Shown here in pieces: positions 1-11,205 of a stretch of 64,000 nucleotides of DNA (positions within the stretch are counted from its first letter, which is position 1; every line of letters begins with the position of its first letter). Below the pieces are notes generated by a model, which saw nothing but the letters and a program-made list of their open reading frames with translations, searched no databases and was not told the DNA's origin. The position numbers and the translations under genes were made by a program. The DNA lies in assembly GCA_000149265.1 (NCBI GenBank), contig CH003412.1, positions 4,758,635-4,822,634 of the forward strand. The letters are read 5' to 3'. Source of the DNA: Ciona savignyi (taxonomy: Eukaryota; Chordata; Ascidiacea; Phlebobranchia; Cionidae).

Positions 1-3000
1 ACAGATTCCTGTATAAATGCGCACGTGAACGGCATCTTTTCTCTTAGCTTTGAACTTGGAATTCCATCCGCACCTACAATTAAGCAGTAACAGTTAGAGT
101 TGTCGTGGTTCTCTGTAATAACGTCTTACCCATTGCCTCGTCTATTTCCTTGACAATTGTTTCCTTGTGCTTGGGGTGGTGCATTAAAAGTACAAAGCAC
201 CAGAGCAGGCTATTACTCGTAGTTTCTGAACCCGCCACAAACATATCTCGTATGATTAAATTTAGTTCGTCTTCCTAGGTATTAGTAAATAAGTAATGGT
301 TAGTTACTGGCAGGCCCGGTGCTAGGAACCGCGGGGCCCAATTAGAAATGGGATGGCGGGGCCCCTACTCTTCATAACAAAATTTATGGGTGTTTATATA
401 TCATAAAATACATACCAGTACATACAAACTACAAAAATAGACATTTAATACTTGCTATAAAACAAATTAAAAGTAATGTGGATGCTTATTTACGATATAT
501 TGTTTTACAGTGTACTTCCAAACATATATATATATATATATATATGTATATTGTTTAGCAACCATATTCATTATGACGTAACAGGCAGACACAGAAATAT
601 AAATTAGACTTAGGTACGATGCATAACAAATTGATATTATGAGAAAGAATATTATTTCACTTTTTATTTTACGTTTCAGTAGTATTTTAAACCTCGTAAT
701 ACAGAAAGACCCCCGCTAGCGCGGGGCCCCTTCAAGGTGCGGGGCCCAATTTGATCTAATCGGTCAAATCGGCCTAAAACCGGCCCTGGTTACTGGTTAC
801 CAGCATTTTGTTGTAAGAATATTAAAAATATATAGTACAAAATAGCTTGGTAGTTTAAATACAACCCAAATATTTCTATACTTACCACAATAACAAATAA
901 AACAAAATAAAAACACATATACAAATTTAACTAATTTCTTCATGATATTTTCTGTTAAGATTGCAGCATGGTGTTATTCATCAAGGCATAAGAACCAAAC
1001 ATTAAGATGTGACCATAAATCAAAGAGTCACTTAATACAATGTTTAAAGAAAAAACAAATCTTTAATAAAAAATGATGTTTACTAAAACAATAAAATCCC
1101 TTTTTAAAAGCATACTGCCATATGAAGACAGAACATAGAGGTCTATTAATTGGTCATAGGCCATTTCAAATGTTAGCTGTACGTCTGGTAATTACCGGTT
1201 AGTCTGGTGGTTTAGTGCGACGCCTTTTAACTGAAAGGTTTAAGCTTCAAAACTGATCGCTAGCTAGTCAGTTGTGTTCTTGGGCAAGAAACTTAACGAA
1301 CATTGCCCGGACCCAGCGAAAATGATAATACTTTCGGTATTTAACAAAACTCAGTCTAAAAATTTAGATCACAACAAGTTTTCTCGAATTTGATAAGGGC
1401 AAGCATATTTATCAAGCAAATAACCACCTACACATTTATACTTAAGTATGGTTTGAATAGCTCAACACATTTTGTCTTAACGTAAAACACATTTTTGTCT
1501 TAACAAACAATATTAACCGTAAAGTAGTCTCTTATAGTTTCTTTTCTGAACTTCATTTCATGAATGAAATTGTCCACGAAATCTCTTAAATTATTTTCAT
1601 CAAATGTTTTTTTATGTTCCTCAATGTGACCTTGAGCGAAATCTACAAAAAGGCAAAATATTGGAGATTATTATTTTTTAAGCATAAAAGTACCAAAAAC
1701 ACATATTAAAATCTGTGAACTAATTATATTAATAATGTAGTTAGAAGGATAAGTAATATGTATTATAGATGGCATACAACCAATTAAATTTGTAGACATG
1801 GTAGCTTATATAGAGTGTGTTAAGCAACAACGCGAAGGTTGTGTATTTAAGATTCGGTCACAGCTTAGTGAAATAAACTATAACAATGCGTTATAAAATT
1901 TTCCTTTTTGCCAATTAATTTTTACTGAGCGTCCACCCACGCAAAAGGGAGCAGGTTATGAAATAAGCTCTTTAGCTGTTAATGTATACTCGACCTTGTA
2001 TGTCTTGATTTCTTTTAACAAATCGTGAATATGCTGGCCCGAAAACAGGTAAATTTTTGAGACCTGGAAAAAAATTAACCAGAAGAACTTTCGGGGCATC
2101 TAACGGGTCTCCCAACCTGGGGTAAAAGTGCTTAAATGATTAGTGTTATAAGAAAAATCAACTAGTGTGTATATACTCAAAAACCTAGTAATAAAATAAT
2201 TAAATGCTATTGGTGTAGGCCTACTCGTAAATAAACACATGTTTAATATGTTCAACACACAGCAAAATCGTTAGAAAAGTAAATTTAATATTTATTTACT
2301 TTACGTTTTTAACTTACATCTTTTGCATTGTTCCAAGAAATTTAAGCTGCTTTTGGTCGTCCAATTCGTAACGTCGGCCGCATACAATGCGACAGATTAC
2401 ATTTGATGTCAACACGTACAGATTTAACTGACAAAAAAAGATTTTATATTTCCAAAAATAAATAATTTTGAGACACAGAAAAAAATATTTAAGGCTGTGC
2501 CTTACCTTAATATCAACTGGTTTGCCAACTTTGCACTTAAGATACTCAGTGAAACAAACTGCCTCTTCTGTAATGCGTTCTTCCATTCCATTTCTGCCAA
2601 AGCCGTGTCTGCGCATTTTCAAGTGATACGTATTAAGTTATCTACCTTTATTGTCACTGCATATTGCTTTCAAAGAAACTTGACTGCAATATAAAACAAA
2701 TTGACGCATTTTTTAAAATCTAACTGCTTACTTGGAAAGTGATTGAATAACCCATTTCTTTAAAGCTTTAAATTTCATTGAGTAATCCTTCAAAACGATT
2801 CCTTTGTCTCCAGTAGCTTGACGAAAGATGTTCTCAGTTGGTCTTCCACTGGTTAAACTTCCTTGGTTTGTAAACACCTGGAGTTATAGTTAACATGTTA
2901 AAATGTGATTTTGTTGTTTCTATTTGCTTTTATATTAACGTTTCTAGAATACAAACTAGATCGGCTTTATCAGTTGGGTTTTCTTTAACAGAAAATCTTT

Positions 3001-3841
3001 AATTTTACAGACAACATGAAACAGTTACTTTTGTAGAAACTATACAGTTGAAAATTTATTCGATAAAAGTTTCCGTGGTCTAAATGCTGCACTTGATGGA
3101 AATCGACCAAACCCGGAGAATTATTGGGTTCTACCGAATTTAAGGGAAGTTTTCTTCATAAAGAACACAATGCAAAATTTTCGTTAACCGACAGTCGAAG
3201 CAAAGTAATTTGAAATCGATCGGTGGCACTATATTGAGTATTCGCGAAATAATTTCGAATTATTGTATTTTGCTGTATATCATGAGACATTCTTTAAAGT
3301 TTTTGTAAATCCCATTAATTCACTGGGTTTTGCATTTTGTTGTGTATGTTTCACACGATTTTCAATTTAGTAGAACCCATTAATCCGCTGGGTTCGGCCA
3401 TAGTCCGTTAAGTGCCTCGTCCAAGGACATAATCGACTAGCTTTGGGACAGTTTTCTATTATACAAGCGTTCGGTTAAATAGAAACGTACTATTCTACGA
3501 GCTGACCGCCACCACTGACAAGCACACACACTTTCTGATATTCATTATTGCATAAATCCCACCTCAACAACGCTTTCCGGCGTATTAAGGACAACCACAT
3601 CCGATGTTCCCAATCTTGCACTCATCACCGCTCCATACTTTTCCAGGCTCCATTTTTTTAATAACTTTTCGGGAAAGTTGTCGAGAAAAGGTATAACCCC
3701 TAAGAATGGAATTCCCCTGGGTCCAGGTGGAAAGCCATTGGGCCTTTTCCACCAATATTGGTACACCACAGCGGCAAACGTCACCAAGATGGTCGACAAT
3801 AGTGTGTAAGGAGACACATTTCTGATTATTTCTAATATCAT
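1..3841 (-). CDS. Cytochrome P450, CYP2 clan, tandem copy 1 (3' end outside window)
   Basis: A microsomal haem monooxygenase, substrate unknown. Coding exons in transcription order: 3563-3841, 2732-2877, 2506-2608, 2318-2427, 1995-2116, 1518-1642, 130-274, and exon 8 from 73 down to the window edge. Each is the same length as in copies 2 and 3, joins in phase and has no stop codon. Exon 1 gives a hydrophobic N-terminal anchor followed by the proline hinge FPPGPRG. Exon 7 carries the I-helix motif AGSETTS. The final exon with the haem cysteine lies beyond base 1, so function cannot be confirmed here. Intron 6 (275-1517) is enlarged by a hAT-type element and a SINE fragment that copies 2 and 3 lack at this site. 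The upstream neighbour, copy 2, is in the same orientation. The ATG at 3839-3841 is chosen because the reading frame runs straight into the membrane anchor and it aligns with the other copies. Confidence 0.92.
311..788. mobile_element. Non-autonomous hAT-type element in intron 6 of P450 copy 1
   Basis: A 478 bp element starting CAGGCCCGGTGCTAGG and ending CCTAAAACCGGCCCTG, which are imperfect terminal inverted repeats. It is flanked by a perfect 8 bp direct repeat GTTACTGG at 303-310 and 789-796. An 8 bp duplication with CAGG-type ends is the signature of the hAT superfamily. There is no transposase reading frame. The interior holds a TA-repeat near 525-546 and GC-rich inverted segments. P450 copies 2 and 3 lack it. 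Confidence 0.88.
1195..1319 (+). mobile_element. tRNA-derived SINE, 5' part only
   Basis: This begins CCGGTTAGTCTGGTGG, continues through the tRNA-like head (TCGCTAGCTAGTCAG) and ends at the CCCAGCG segment. The 3' half is missing. It lies in intron 6 of P450 copy 1 and is diverged from the other copies in the window. Confidence 0.8.
3080..3195 (+). repeat. Degenerate SINE remnant in intron 1 of P450 copy 1
   Basis: The SINE body segment ATTATTGGGTTCTACCGAAT and a following CCGAC stretch are recognisable, matched by a homologous remnant at 15043-15160 in copy 3. Copy 2 has lost this segment. Confidence 0.55.
3345..3452 (-). repeat. Old SINE fragment in intron 1 of P450 copy 1
   Basis: Reverse-oriented SINE middle segment (TAGTAGAACCCATTAATCCG, then TCCGTTAAGTGCC and CCAAGGACATAATCGACTAGC). 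The same fragment is present in copy 2 (9505-9548 plus 9857-9905) and copy 3 (15312-15400), so it predates the gene duplications. Confidence 0.65.
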
Positions 3842-4060
3842 TGCTAATGCTAGCTAGGAAATAATATTTTCAACGAGTTACATTCAATTTATCAGTTACC
3901 TAACGACTGTCTGAATGTCAATGAGTAACTTCATGAGCAATAAACTTCGTAAATGATTTACCAAGTTCGTATTAGCCTACGCATAGTTAGTTTAAAATAC
4001 ACCTCAAAAACTGCTGATGCTTTCAATATATGCCAGAAAGGCCACTTTGCTGTGCAATAT

Positions 4061-4203
4061 ATGAATCTAAATAAAGGTTTCCTAATTTCGCTTGGTAATT
4101 GCCTAATTTTATACAACCATATTTTTTTTCTATGTGTTATATATTAATCTAAATAAATGTTTTCAATTTTCGCTTAGTGATTGCCTAAATGTACAACCAT
4201 ACA
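4061..4203. repeat. Tandem duplication in the P450 upstream region
   Basis: Two adjacent units, each reading roughly ATCTAAATAAA, TTTC, TTCGCTT, GATTGCCTAA, ACAACCATA (about 4065-4128 and 4145-4203). Copy 2's upstream region has one unit (10505-10570). Copy 3's has two, separated by a SINE (16000-16058 and 16290-16345). Confidence 0.7.
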
Positions 4204-4976
4204 TAAAAGACACCACGCAATTTAGATATAAAGCAAGTTTAAAATTTTCCGTAAACCACATTACCATTTTTGTTTAAAAATTTAGCTTTTTTTGGGCATA
4301 AAGCTTAAACGGCTACTACGATTTTAATCATATTTAGTAAAATTTAAGTATATTAGCCACTGATTTAACACTTTAAAAAAATAAAAAATTACCTAGGGAA
4401 ATACCTTAACAAATAAGAAGTTTTGCCTCAATTAATGATTGCGACAGGCATGGCATGTCTCCCCGACAGCATCTACGAGAAGATGTAATGAAATCGCAAT
4501 GAAACTTTGTCATTTGTTAAAAAAAACATAGTCTATATATGCAGAAACTAAAATTTGTGGGTGATAAATGTAGGGGAATACCCCTGGGATGAAAACCAAA
4601 ATGGTATTTTTTCTAAAAATTTAGCTTTATTTTAGCATGGCGCTTAAACGGCTGGTCCAATTTTATTAAGATTTGGTGGAATGTTGGACACAGCGCTAGA
4701 TCAGCTGCTCCACTTTTAATTAGATTGGGAATTAGGTGAATGTTAGTGCCGTAGACGCCGCTGTACCAATGAGAAAAATGAACTAAAATACCTAGGAAAA
4801 TACCCTAAAAATAATGATTTGTTCCTAAATCATGTTTGTGATAGACATGCCATATCGCTTCGACATCTCCAAACAGGAGTCGTCAAATCGAATTAAGATT
4901 TTAAGAATTGTTAGATAACATGACCCAGATATGTAAAAAGTAGAAATTTATGTTCTTAACCCAAGAATAAAATACA

Positions 4977-5271
4977 AAACTTTCTGGAATGTTGAACAAC
5001 ATGCACCTGACGTAACCATATCTGACAATAACATATATTGTGTAATAAACATTTATAACAAGATCGGATTGTTACCTCATGTATCCATGCGTTTATGCTT
5101 GCAGAAACAAAACTATGACGGTCCGGTTAAAACTTTCTGGAATGTTGAATAACATGAACCTGGCGTGAACATATTTGACAATACCATACATTATGTAATG
5201 AACATTAATAACAAGATTGGATTGTTACCTCAGGTACCCATGTTTTTGCTTGCAGAAACAAACTACATACC
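4977..5271. repeat. 153 bp tandem duplication, two units
   Basis: The unit starts AAACTTTCTGGAATGTTGAA (4977 and 5130) and ends near GCTTGCAGAAACAAA (5117 and 5268). The units differ by scattered substitutions. No coding potential is evident. Confidence 0.8.
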
Positions 5272-5356
5272 CGGCGTATAAAATACAAATTGTGGTTAGG
5301 GCCCCTGCTCGTATATACTCGTATATATACATATATATATTAATATCATACAAAGC

Positions 5357-5436
5357 AGGAGTGTAGGTCAATAAATTTATTCCAACTTAACTCGTAAGCG
5401 GTTTGCCTAACGCAGGATTTTTGTATCGCATTTAAT
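5357..5436 (-). pseudogene. Relic of P450 exon 9 (C-terminal fragment)
   Basis: Read on the minus strand, the segment matches the end of exon 9 of the P450 genes, including CTACACTCCTGC. An in-frame TAA replaces the TTA of the intact exon, and sequence upstream of it is partly deleted. It lies 0.8 kb downstream of the copy 2 stop codon. A sister relic occupies the same relative place downstream of copy 3. Confidence 0.8.
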
Positions 5437-6027
5437 TTTGTCCCCAGTTTGAATTCATTAAAATCGGTTTCGCTCCATCAGTTTGCGGCAAAGCAATTGT
5501 TTTGCATTCGACTAATATGTTGTCGTCCATCCAATAAAATAGTTGCAATTTTTTAGGGCATATGTTTAGATTTGATAGATTTTTAGCTTATATTTCAGAT
5601 ATTTAAGAACAAAGCAAGGTTTATTTGTTCCTATCGGGCGTAATTTTAGAAAATTTCGTTCCTCGTTTCTGGTTAATCGTTTGTGTCGAATAAAAAGAAG
5701 GTAAAGGCATGTAAGTATCCATGGAAATGTTTACCGTTGCCTTGTCCTTTATTAAAAAATCAGGAAGCTGCATGTTTTTTGCTTAACACAAAATCGTATG
5801 CTTTATTTTCGCTCCGGTTTTATTATGTATTAACGTTGCTTTTACTTTGAACAAAGAATCACTAAATAAAATGAGATTTAGTCAATATTTCTAATAAATA
5901 AAAGTTACTTCAATAAAAAATCTATGTTAAGTTATTATTTTTGCATTTCTCGACGTTAATAAGTAATTATCAAATCATGGCTTTACTAGCCGCTGCCGCC
6001 GCAAGCTTGAATAACTTTTTTCCTTCA

Positions 6028-6033
6028 TTTATT
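6028..6033 (-). other. Candidate polyadenylation signal of P450 copy 2
   Basis: AATAAA on the minus strand about 190 bp past the stop codon. An equivalent hexamer lies at 11643-11648 downstream of copy 3, within conserved flanking sequence. Confidence 0.5.
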
Positions 6034-6223
6034 ACTCTTGTTGTAATTTAAACAATAATTACACAACGTTATGTACGTTATGATGTTTAATTATATTGGT
6101 TCATTATGATACGAACGGAACATTATGATATATAAATTACTGCTACTATAATGTATTAATGATTTTTTGTTGCTGTCCAAATTATTTAACACACATGTAC
6201 AGTATTGAACGTGTTAACGCGAG

Positions 6224-9200
6224 TTAGCGTTCAGTTAGGATCAGTTTAAAGTTTGCAGGAGTGTAGGTCAGTGAATTTATCCCAACTAAACTCGGAAGTG
6301 GTTCGCCTGGCACAGGATTGATCTCATATTTTTGTAGAATCGCTATCAAGAAAATGAACATTTCCTGTCTCGCCAATGCTTCCCCCAAGCAACTACGTGG
6401 TCCAATGGAAAACGGAATAACATTTCTGGAATTTCGGTACTTTCCCTGGTCGTCAATATGTCTGTGCGGATCAAATTGCGAAGGGTTTGGCCATGTAACT
6501 GGATCGTTGTGAACTCCCCATAGATTGGAAAGGATCTGTAACGTGATGTGTCAATATTTTTAAAAATGACAACATAATATCCCCAAGGCTATTTTGCAAC
6601 AAGTTTGATTTTGATGTCAAGACCCAGGAATAGACAATTTAGTTGTTTATGCAAAATGTTTTGTTCTGCCACTTTCAAAATCATTGTAACTTTTATGGTA
6701 GATCATTATAAAACTTGTTTATTTTTCTTGTCCCATTCTTTTTCTTCGTGGTATTCGTATCAACAGTCGGCGTCAAAAAATATACATACACGATAATACA
6801 CCTCTGGCAATATTATCTGAAGTCTATTCAAACCATACCGTTGTTCCTTTTGGTATTGTATATTCATTGATTTTTATATTTTCTTGGCAGTAATGCTGAC
6901 TTCCCATGGGCACAACCGTAAAGTATCTCACAGATTCCTGTATAAATGCGCACGTAAACGGCATCTTCTCTCTTAGCTTTGAACTTGGAATTCCATCCGC
7001 ACCTACAATTAAGCAGTAACAGTTAGAGTTATTTGTCGTGGTTCTCAGTAATAACGTCTTACCCATTGCCTCGTCTATTTCCTTAACAATTGTTTCCTTG
7101 TGCTCGGAGTGGTGCATTAAAAGTACAAAGCACCAGAGCAGGGTATTACTCGTAGTTTCTGAACCCGCCAAAATCATATCTCGTATGATTGCATTTAGTT
7201 CCTCTTCCTAGGTATAAGTATTAGTGAACAAGTAATGATACTTCACGTTAACGGTTACCGGCATTTTGTTGTAGGAATATTAAAAACTTTATTATACATA
7301 GTTTTCCATCAACATGGTACCCGATATATAAACAAGCTTGGTAGTTTTATATTCAACTCAAAGATTTCTATGCTACTTACCCCAAAAACAAATAAAACAG
7401 AATAAAAAACGCATATGGAAACAAGGCGTAGGAACAAAATATCTAGATGTGATCTCCAAGCTTTATTTTGAAATTGTAAAAATAATAGAAGACGACCTAT
7501 TTCATGATTTTGAGTGACATCGGTTTAGGAGGATGGGATATTCATCTTTATCCCCGTGAATGGGAAAACCAAGGGGGTTATCACATGGGCAATCGTCAGA
7601 TTACCTCGCGCCCATCGTCAGGCAATATCCGTAAAGTGACTTGTCCAAGAAAACAACCAACTAGCTAGCGACCAGTTTCGCACCTGCAACCTTTCGATTG
7701 AAAGGCGACGCACTTAATCGCAAGACCAACCCGCCGGTTTTGCGAGGTCAGTTTGGTTTGGAGAGATAGGGAGAATAATTAGTTGAACGCCTCCTAAAGT
7801 AACGGGAGAGCCGCTTCCGTTCTCCCATACAACTACGACACTTTTCGTAATTAAACAATGCTACAGCAAAAAATATTTACCGTAAAGTGGTCTCTTATAT
7901 TTTCTTTTCCAAATTTCATTTCATGAATGAAAGTGTCCACAAAATCTCTCAAATCATTTTTATTAAATGTTTTTTTATGTTCCTCAATGTGACTTTGAGC
8001 GAAATCTATACAATAAAGGACACAAAATACCATTATTGGTTAAGCTTAAAGGTACCAAAAAAAACACATTGAAATCTGTTTGCTAATTATGTTTGTTCCG
8101 TGGTTAGCAGAATAGTGATCTGTTTTATAGATTGCTCACAAATAATAAAATTATAAGTCACAGTATAATGTATAATATAATGAGCGTGGTATAAAGTACC
8201 AATGCGAAGGATGTGTTTTTTTCGGGCATAACTTGGTGAAATAAACTATAGTAATGCGTTATAATATTAAGCCAACGGGATTTACTGAGCGTTTGCCATG
8301 CACAAGGTAAAGTGAGTTTTAAAACAATCTCTTCTAACTATCAATGTATACTCGACCTTGTATGTCTTGATTTCTTTTAACAAATCGTGAATAAGCTGGC
8401 CCAAAAACAGGTAACTTCTTGAGACCTGGAAAAAAATTAATCAGAAGAACTTTCGGGGCATCTACCGGGTCTCCCAACCTGAGGTAAAAGTATTCAAAGG
8501 ATTAGTAATATCTTAAAAATAAAATGGTGTTTATATCCTAAAACCTTTGAGATAAAATGATTAAATGCTATTTGTGTACTCTTAAATAAACACATGTATT
8601 TTTGATCTTCCTCAATAAACACACACGGCAAAATCGTCAGAAAAAAATATATTTATTATTTATTTACTTTACGTTTTTAACTTACATCATTTGCATTGTT
8701 TCAAGAAATTTAAGTTGCCTTTGGTCGTCCAATTCGTAACGTCGGCCGCATACAATACGGCAGATTACATTTGATGTCAACACGTACAGATTTAACTGGT
8801 AAAATGTTACCAAAAATAAATAATTTTGAGGCACAAAAATATAGACATTTAAAGCCTATCCTTACCTTAATATCAACTGGTTTGCCAACTTTGCACTTAA
8901 GATACTCAGTGAAACAAACTGCCTCTTCTGTAATGCGTTCTTCCATACCACTTCTGCCAAAGCCGTGTCTGCGAAATAAAGCATTTTTTCAAGTGATACG
9001 TATTTACTTATCCACCAATATTGCCACTGGTCATTGCTTTCGAAGAAACTTGACTGAACTATAAAAAAAATTGTAAAAAATTGATGCATTACTTAAAATT
9101 TAACTGCTTACTCGGAAAGTGATTGAATAACCCATTTTTTCAAAGCTTTAAATTTCATTGAGTAATCCTTCAAAATGACCCCCTTGTCGCCAGTAGCTTG

Positions 9201-10290
9201 ACGTATTATATTCTCAGCTGGTCTTCCACTGGTTAAACTTCCTTGGTTTGTAAACATCTGGAGTTACAGGTTTTTAAACACCTATTTAACATGTTAAATT
9301 TATTATTTTCTTGTTGCTAATTGCTCCTATATTAAAGCTTCTCAAATATAAACTAGATCGACTTTAACAGTTGGGTTTTTCTATTCGCGAAATAATCTCG
9401 GATTATTGTATTTTGTTGTTTATCATTAAGACATTCTTTAAAGTTTTTGTAAATCCCATTAATTCACTGGGTTTTGCATTTTGTTGTGTATGTTTTCCAC
9501 AATTTTCAATTTAGTAGAGCCCATCAATCCGATGAGTTTGGCCAAAGTTGGTCCGGCCCGGTGGTCTAGCGGTTAAGTGCGTCGCCTTTCAATCGAAAGG
9601 TTGCAGGTGCGAAATTGGTCGCTAGCTAGTCGGTTGTGTCCTTGGGCAAGGCACTTTAAGGGCACTGCCTGAACCCAGCGGATTAATGGGTTCTACCAAA
9701 TTGAAGGAACGTGTCTATCAGATACAACACACTGCAATAGCTCCGGTAACCCGACGATGGGCGCGAGGTGATCTGACGATTGCCCGTGTGATAACCTTCT
9801 AGGTTTTCCCATTCACGGGGATAAACATGAATATCCTATCCTATCCTATCCAAAGTCCGTTAAGTGCCTTGTCCAAGCACACAACCGACTAGCTTTGGGA
9901 CAGTTTTCCATTATACAGGCATTCGTCTGAATGGAGACGTACTAGGCCAGAGCTGACTAACTACTGACAAGCACACACAATTTCTGATATTTATTATTGT
10001 ATAAATCCCACCTCAACAACGCTTTCTGACGTATTAAGGACAACCACATCCGATGTTCCTAATCTTGCACTCATCACCGCTCCATACTTTTCTAGGCTCC
10101 ATTTTTTTAATAACTTTTCGGGAAAATTGTCGAGAAAAGGGATAACCCCTAAAATGGGAATTCCCCTGGGTCCAGGTGGAAACCCATTAGGCCTTTTCCA
10201 CCAATACTGGTATAACACAGCGGCAAATATCGCCAAGATGGTCAACAATAGTGTGTAAGGAGACACATTTCTGATTATTTCTAATATCAT
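6224..10290 (-). CDS. Cytochrome P450, CYP2 clan, tandem copy 2 (complete, 501 aa)
   Basis: Nine coding exons: 10012-10290, 9112-9257, 8866-8968, 8686-8795, 8357-8478, 7881-8005, 7063-7207, 6839-7002, 6224-6535. They sum to 1506 bp including the stop, all in phase. The protein has an N-terminal membrane anchor (about residues 12-30) and PPGP at 38-41. It also has the I-helix oxygen-activation motif AGSETT (309-314), K-helix ExxR as E366-R369, FDPHRH near 419-424, and the haem motif FSIGPRSCLG with Cys447 as predicted thiolate ligand. Nine exons is the classical CYP2 layout. The product should be an ER-bound monooxygenase; the substrate cannot be read from sequence. Exon 2 begins with ATG in place of the GTG of the other copies, but the frame requires it to be internal. 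The gene sits between two paralogues in the same orientation. Its 5' intron 1 carries a SINE absent from copies 1 and 3. Confidence 0.95.
7532..7738 (-). mobile_element. tRNA-derived SINE in intron 6 of P450 copy 2
   Basis: The reverse-oriented SINE carries the head complement (AACCTTTCGATTGAAAGGCG, GACGCACTTAA) and the tail GATAAAGATGAATATCCCATC in complement. A central part is deleted. The same insertion, with the same deletion, is at 13123-13329 in copy 3, so it was present before those copies separated or was transferred by conversion. Confidence 0.88.
9549..9849 (+). mobile_element. Full-length tRNA-derived SINE in intron 1 of P450 copy 2
   Basis: This is the best full-length example of the family. 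The tRNA-like head has an A-box-like TGGTCTAGCGGTTAAG and a B-box-like GGTTGCAGGTGCGAA. It is followed by a conserved body and a tail of repeated TATCC units. Its 7 bp target duplication CCAAAGT is at 9542-9548 and 9850-9856. It interrupts the older SINE fragment that is continuous in copies 1 and 3. Confidence 0.92.
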
Positions 10291-10805
10291 TGCTAAGGCT
10301 AGCTAGGATATAATATTTTCAACGAGTTACATTCAATTTATCGGTTACTTTACGACTGTCTGAACGTCAATTATTAACTTCATGAGCAATGAATTTCGTA
10401 AATGATTTACCAAGCTCGTTCAAGTACAAGTCTGCGCATAGTTAGTTTAAAATACACGTCAAAAACTGCTGATGCTTTCAATTTATACCAGGGCACTTTG
10501 CTGTGTTCTATAAATCTAAATAAATGTTTCCTATTTTTGCATGGTGATTGCCTAAATATACAACCATACTTCTATAATAAAAGACACCACGCAATTTAAA
10601 TATAAAGCTAGTTTAAATTTTTCCGTAAACCACATCTTGGTGGTTTGTTAGACAACATGGTCTAGATATGCAGAAACCAAAATTTTGGGTGATAAATTCA
10701 GAGAAATTAGCCTGGGACGTTAAAAACCAAAACGGCATTTTTGTCAAAAAAATTAGCTTTTTTAGGCAGACCGCTTAAATGACTATTCCAATTGTAATTA
10801 TGTTG

Positions 10806-10975
10806 TATAAAATTGTGTTTAGGGATCCTGCTCACATACTTACGTAGCATACAAAATGTGTTTTATAGCTAGAGAGTGTAAACCACATGTTTAACCACCA
10901 CTGTTTGTAAAACACATGCTGTATGCCATATATTCCTGCTACAGGGTCCCTAACCACAATTTTTATTTTATACAC
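10806..10975. repeat. Foldback-like segment with inverted ends
   Basis: The left arm (ATAAAATTGTGTTTAGGGAT) and the right arm (GTCCCTAACCACAATTT, followed by a TTTATTTTATAC stretch) are imperfect inverted repeats about 110 bp apart. Partial complementarity continues inside (AAAATGTGTTTTATA against TGTAAAACACAT). Part of the right arm is also present, inverted, at 5262-5310. It could be a small inverted-repeat transposon; no target duplication was recognised. Confidence 0.5.
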
Positions 10976-11087
10976 TGAGTATGTAGTTTGTTTCTGCAAG
11001 CAAAAAGGCATGGGTCCCATAGTTATTAAACCAAACTTCTTTTATAGCGATAATGGTAATTATGTACAGCACTACAGGTGTTCACGC

Positions 11088-11205
11088 GAGTTAACGTACA
11101 TTAAGAATTAGTTTAAAGTTTGCAGGAGTGCAGGTCAATAAATTTATTCCAACTAAAACTCAAGCGGTTTGCCTGACTTAGGATTTTTGTATCGCATATA
11201 ACTTA
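11088..11205 (-). pseudogene. Relic of P450 exon 9 downstream of copy 3
   Basis: The minus-strand match to the end of exon 9 includes CTGCACTCCTGCAAACTTTA and continues through the former stop region. A frame-shifting indel and an in-frame TAG disrupt it. The position and surrounding sequence match the relic at 5357-5436. Confidence 0.8.

Larger units (their letters stand above)
3842..6223. other. Intergenic spacer between P450 copies 1 and 2
   Basis: No intact gene. Contents in order: a promoter-proximal stretch conserved upstream of all three P450 genes (about 3842-4260), a short tandem duplication in it (4061-4203), a 153 bp tandem duplication (4977-5271), AT microsatellite (5318-5341), a relic of P450 exon 9 (5357-5436), and a conserved 3' flank with a candidate polyadenylation signal for copy 2. 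Around 5988-6003 a GCC/GCT-rich tract is shared with 11602-11620 downstream of copy 3. Confidence 0.7.

Noticed and set aside
9549-9625. tRNA gene
   Set aside because: The head has box A and box B likeness, but no closed acceptor stem was found and it recurs as the start of a dispersed SINE.
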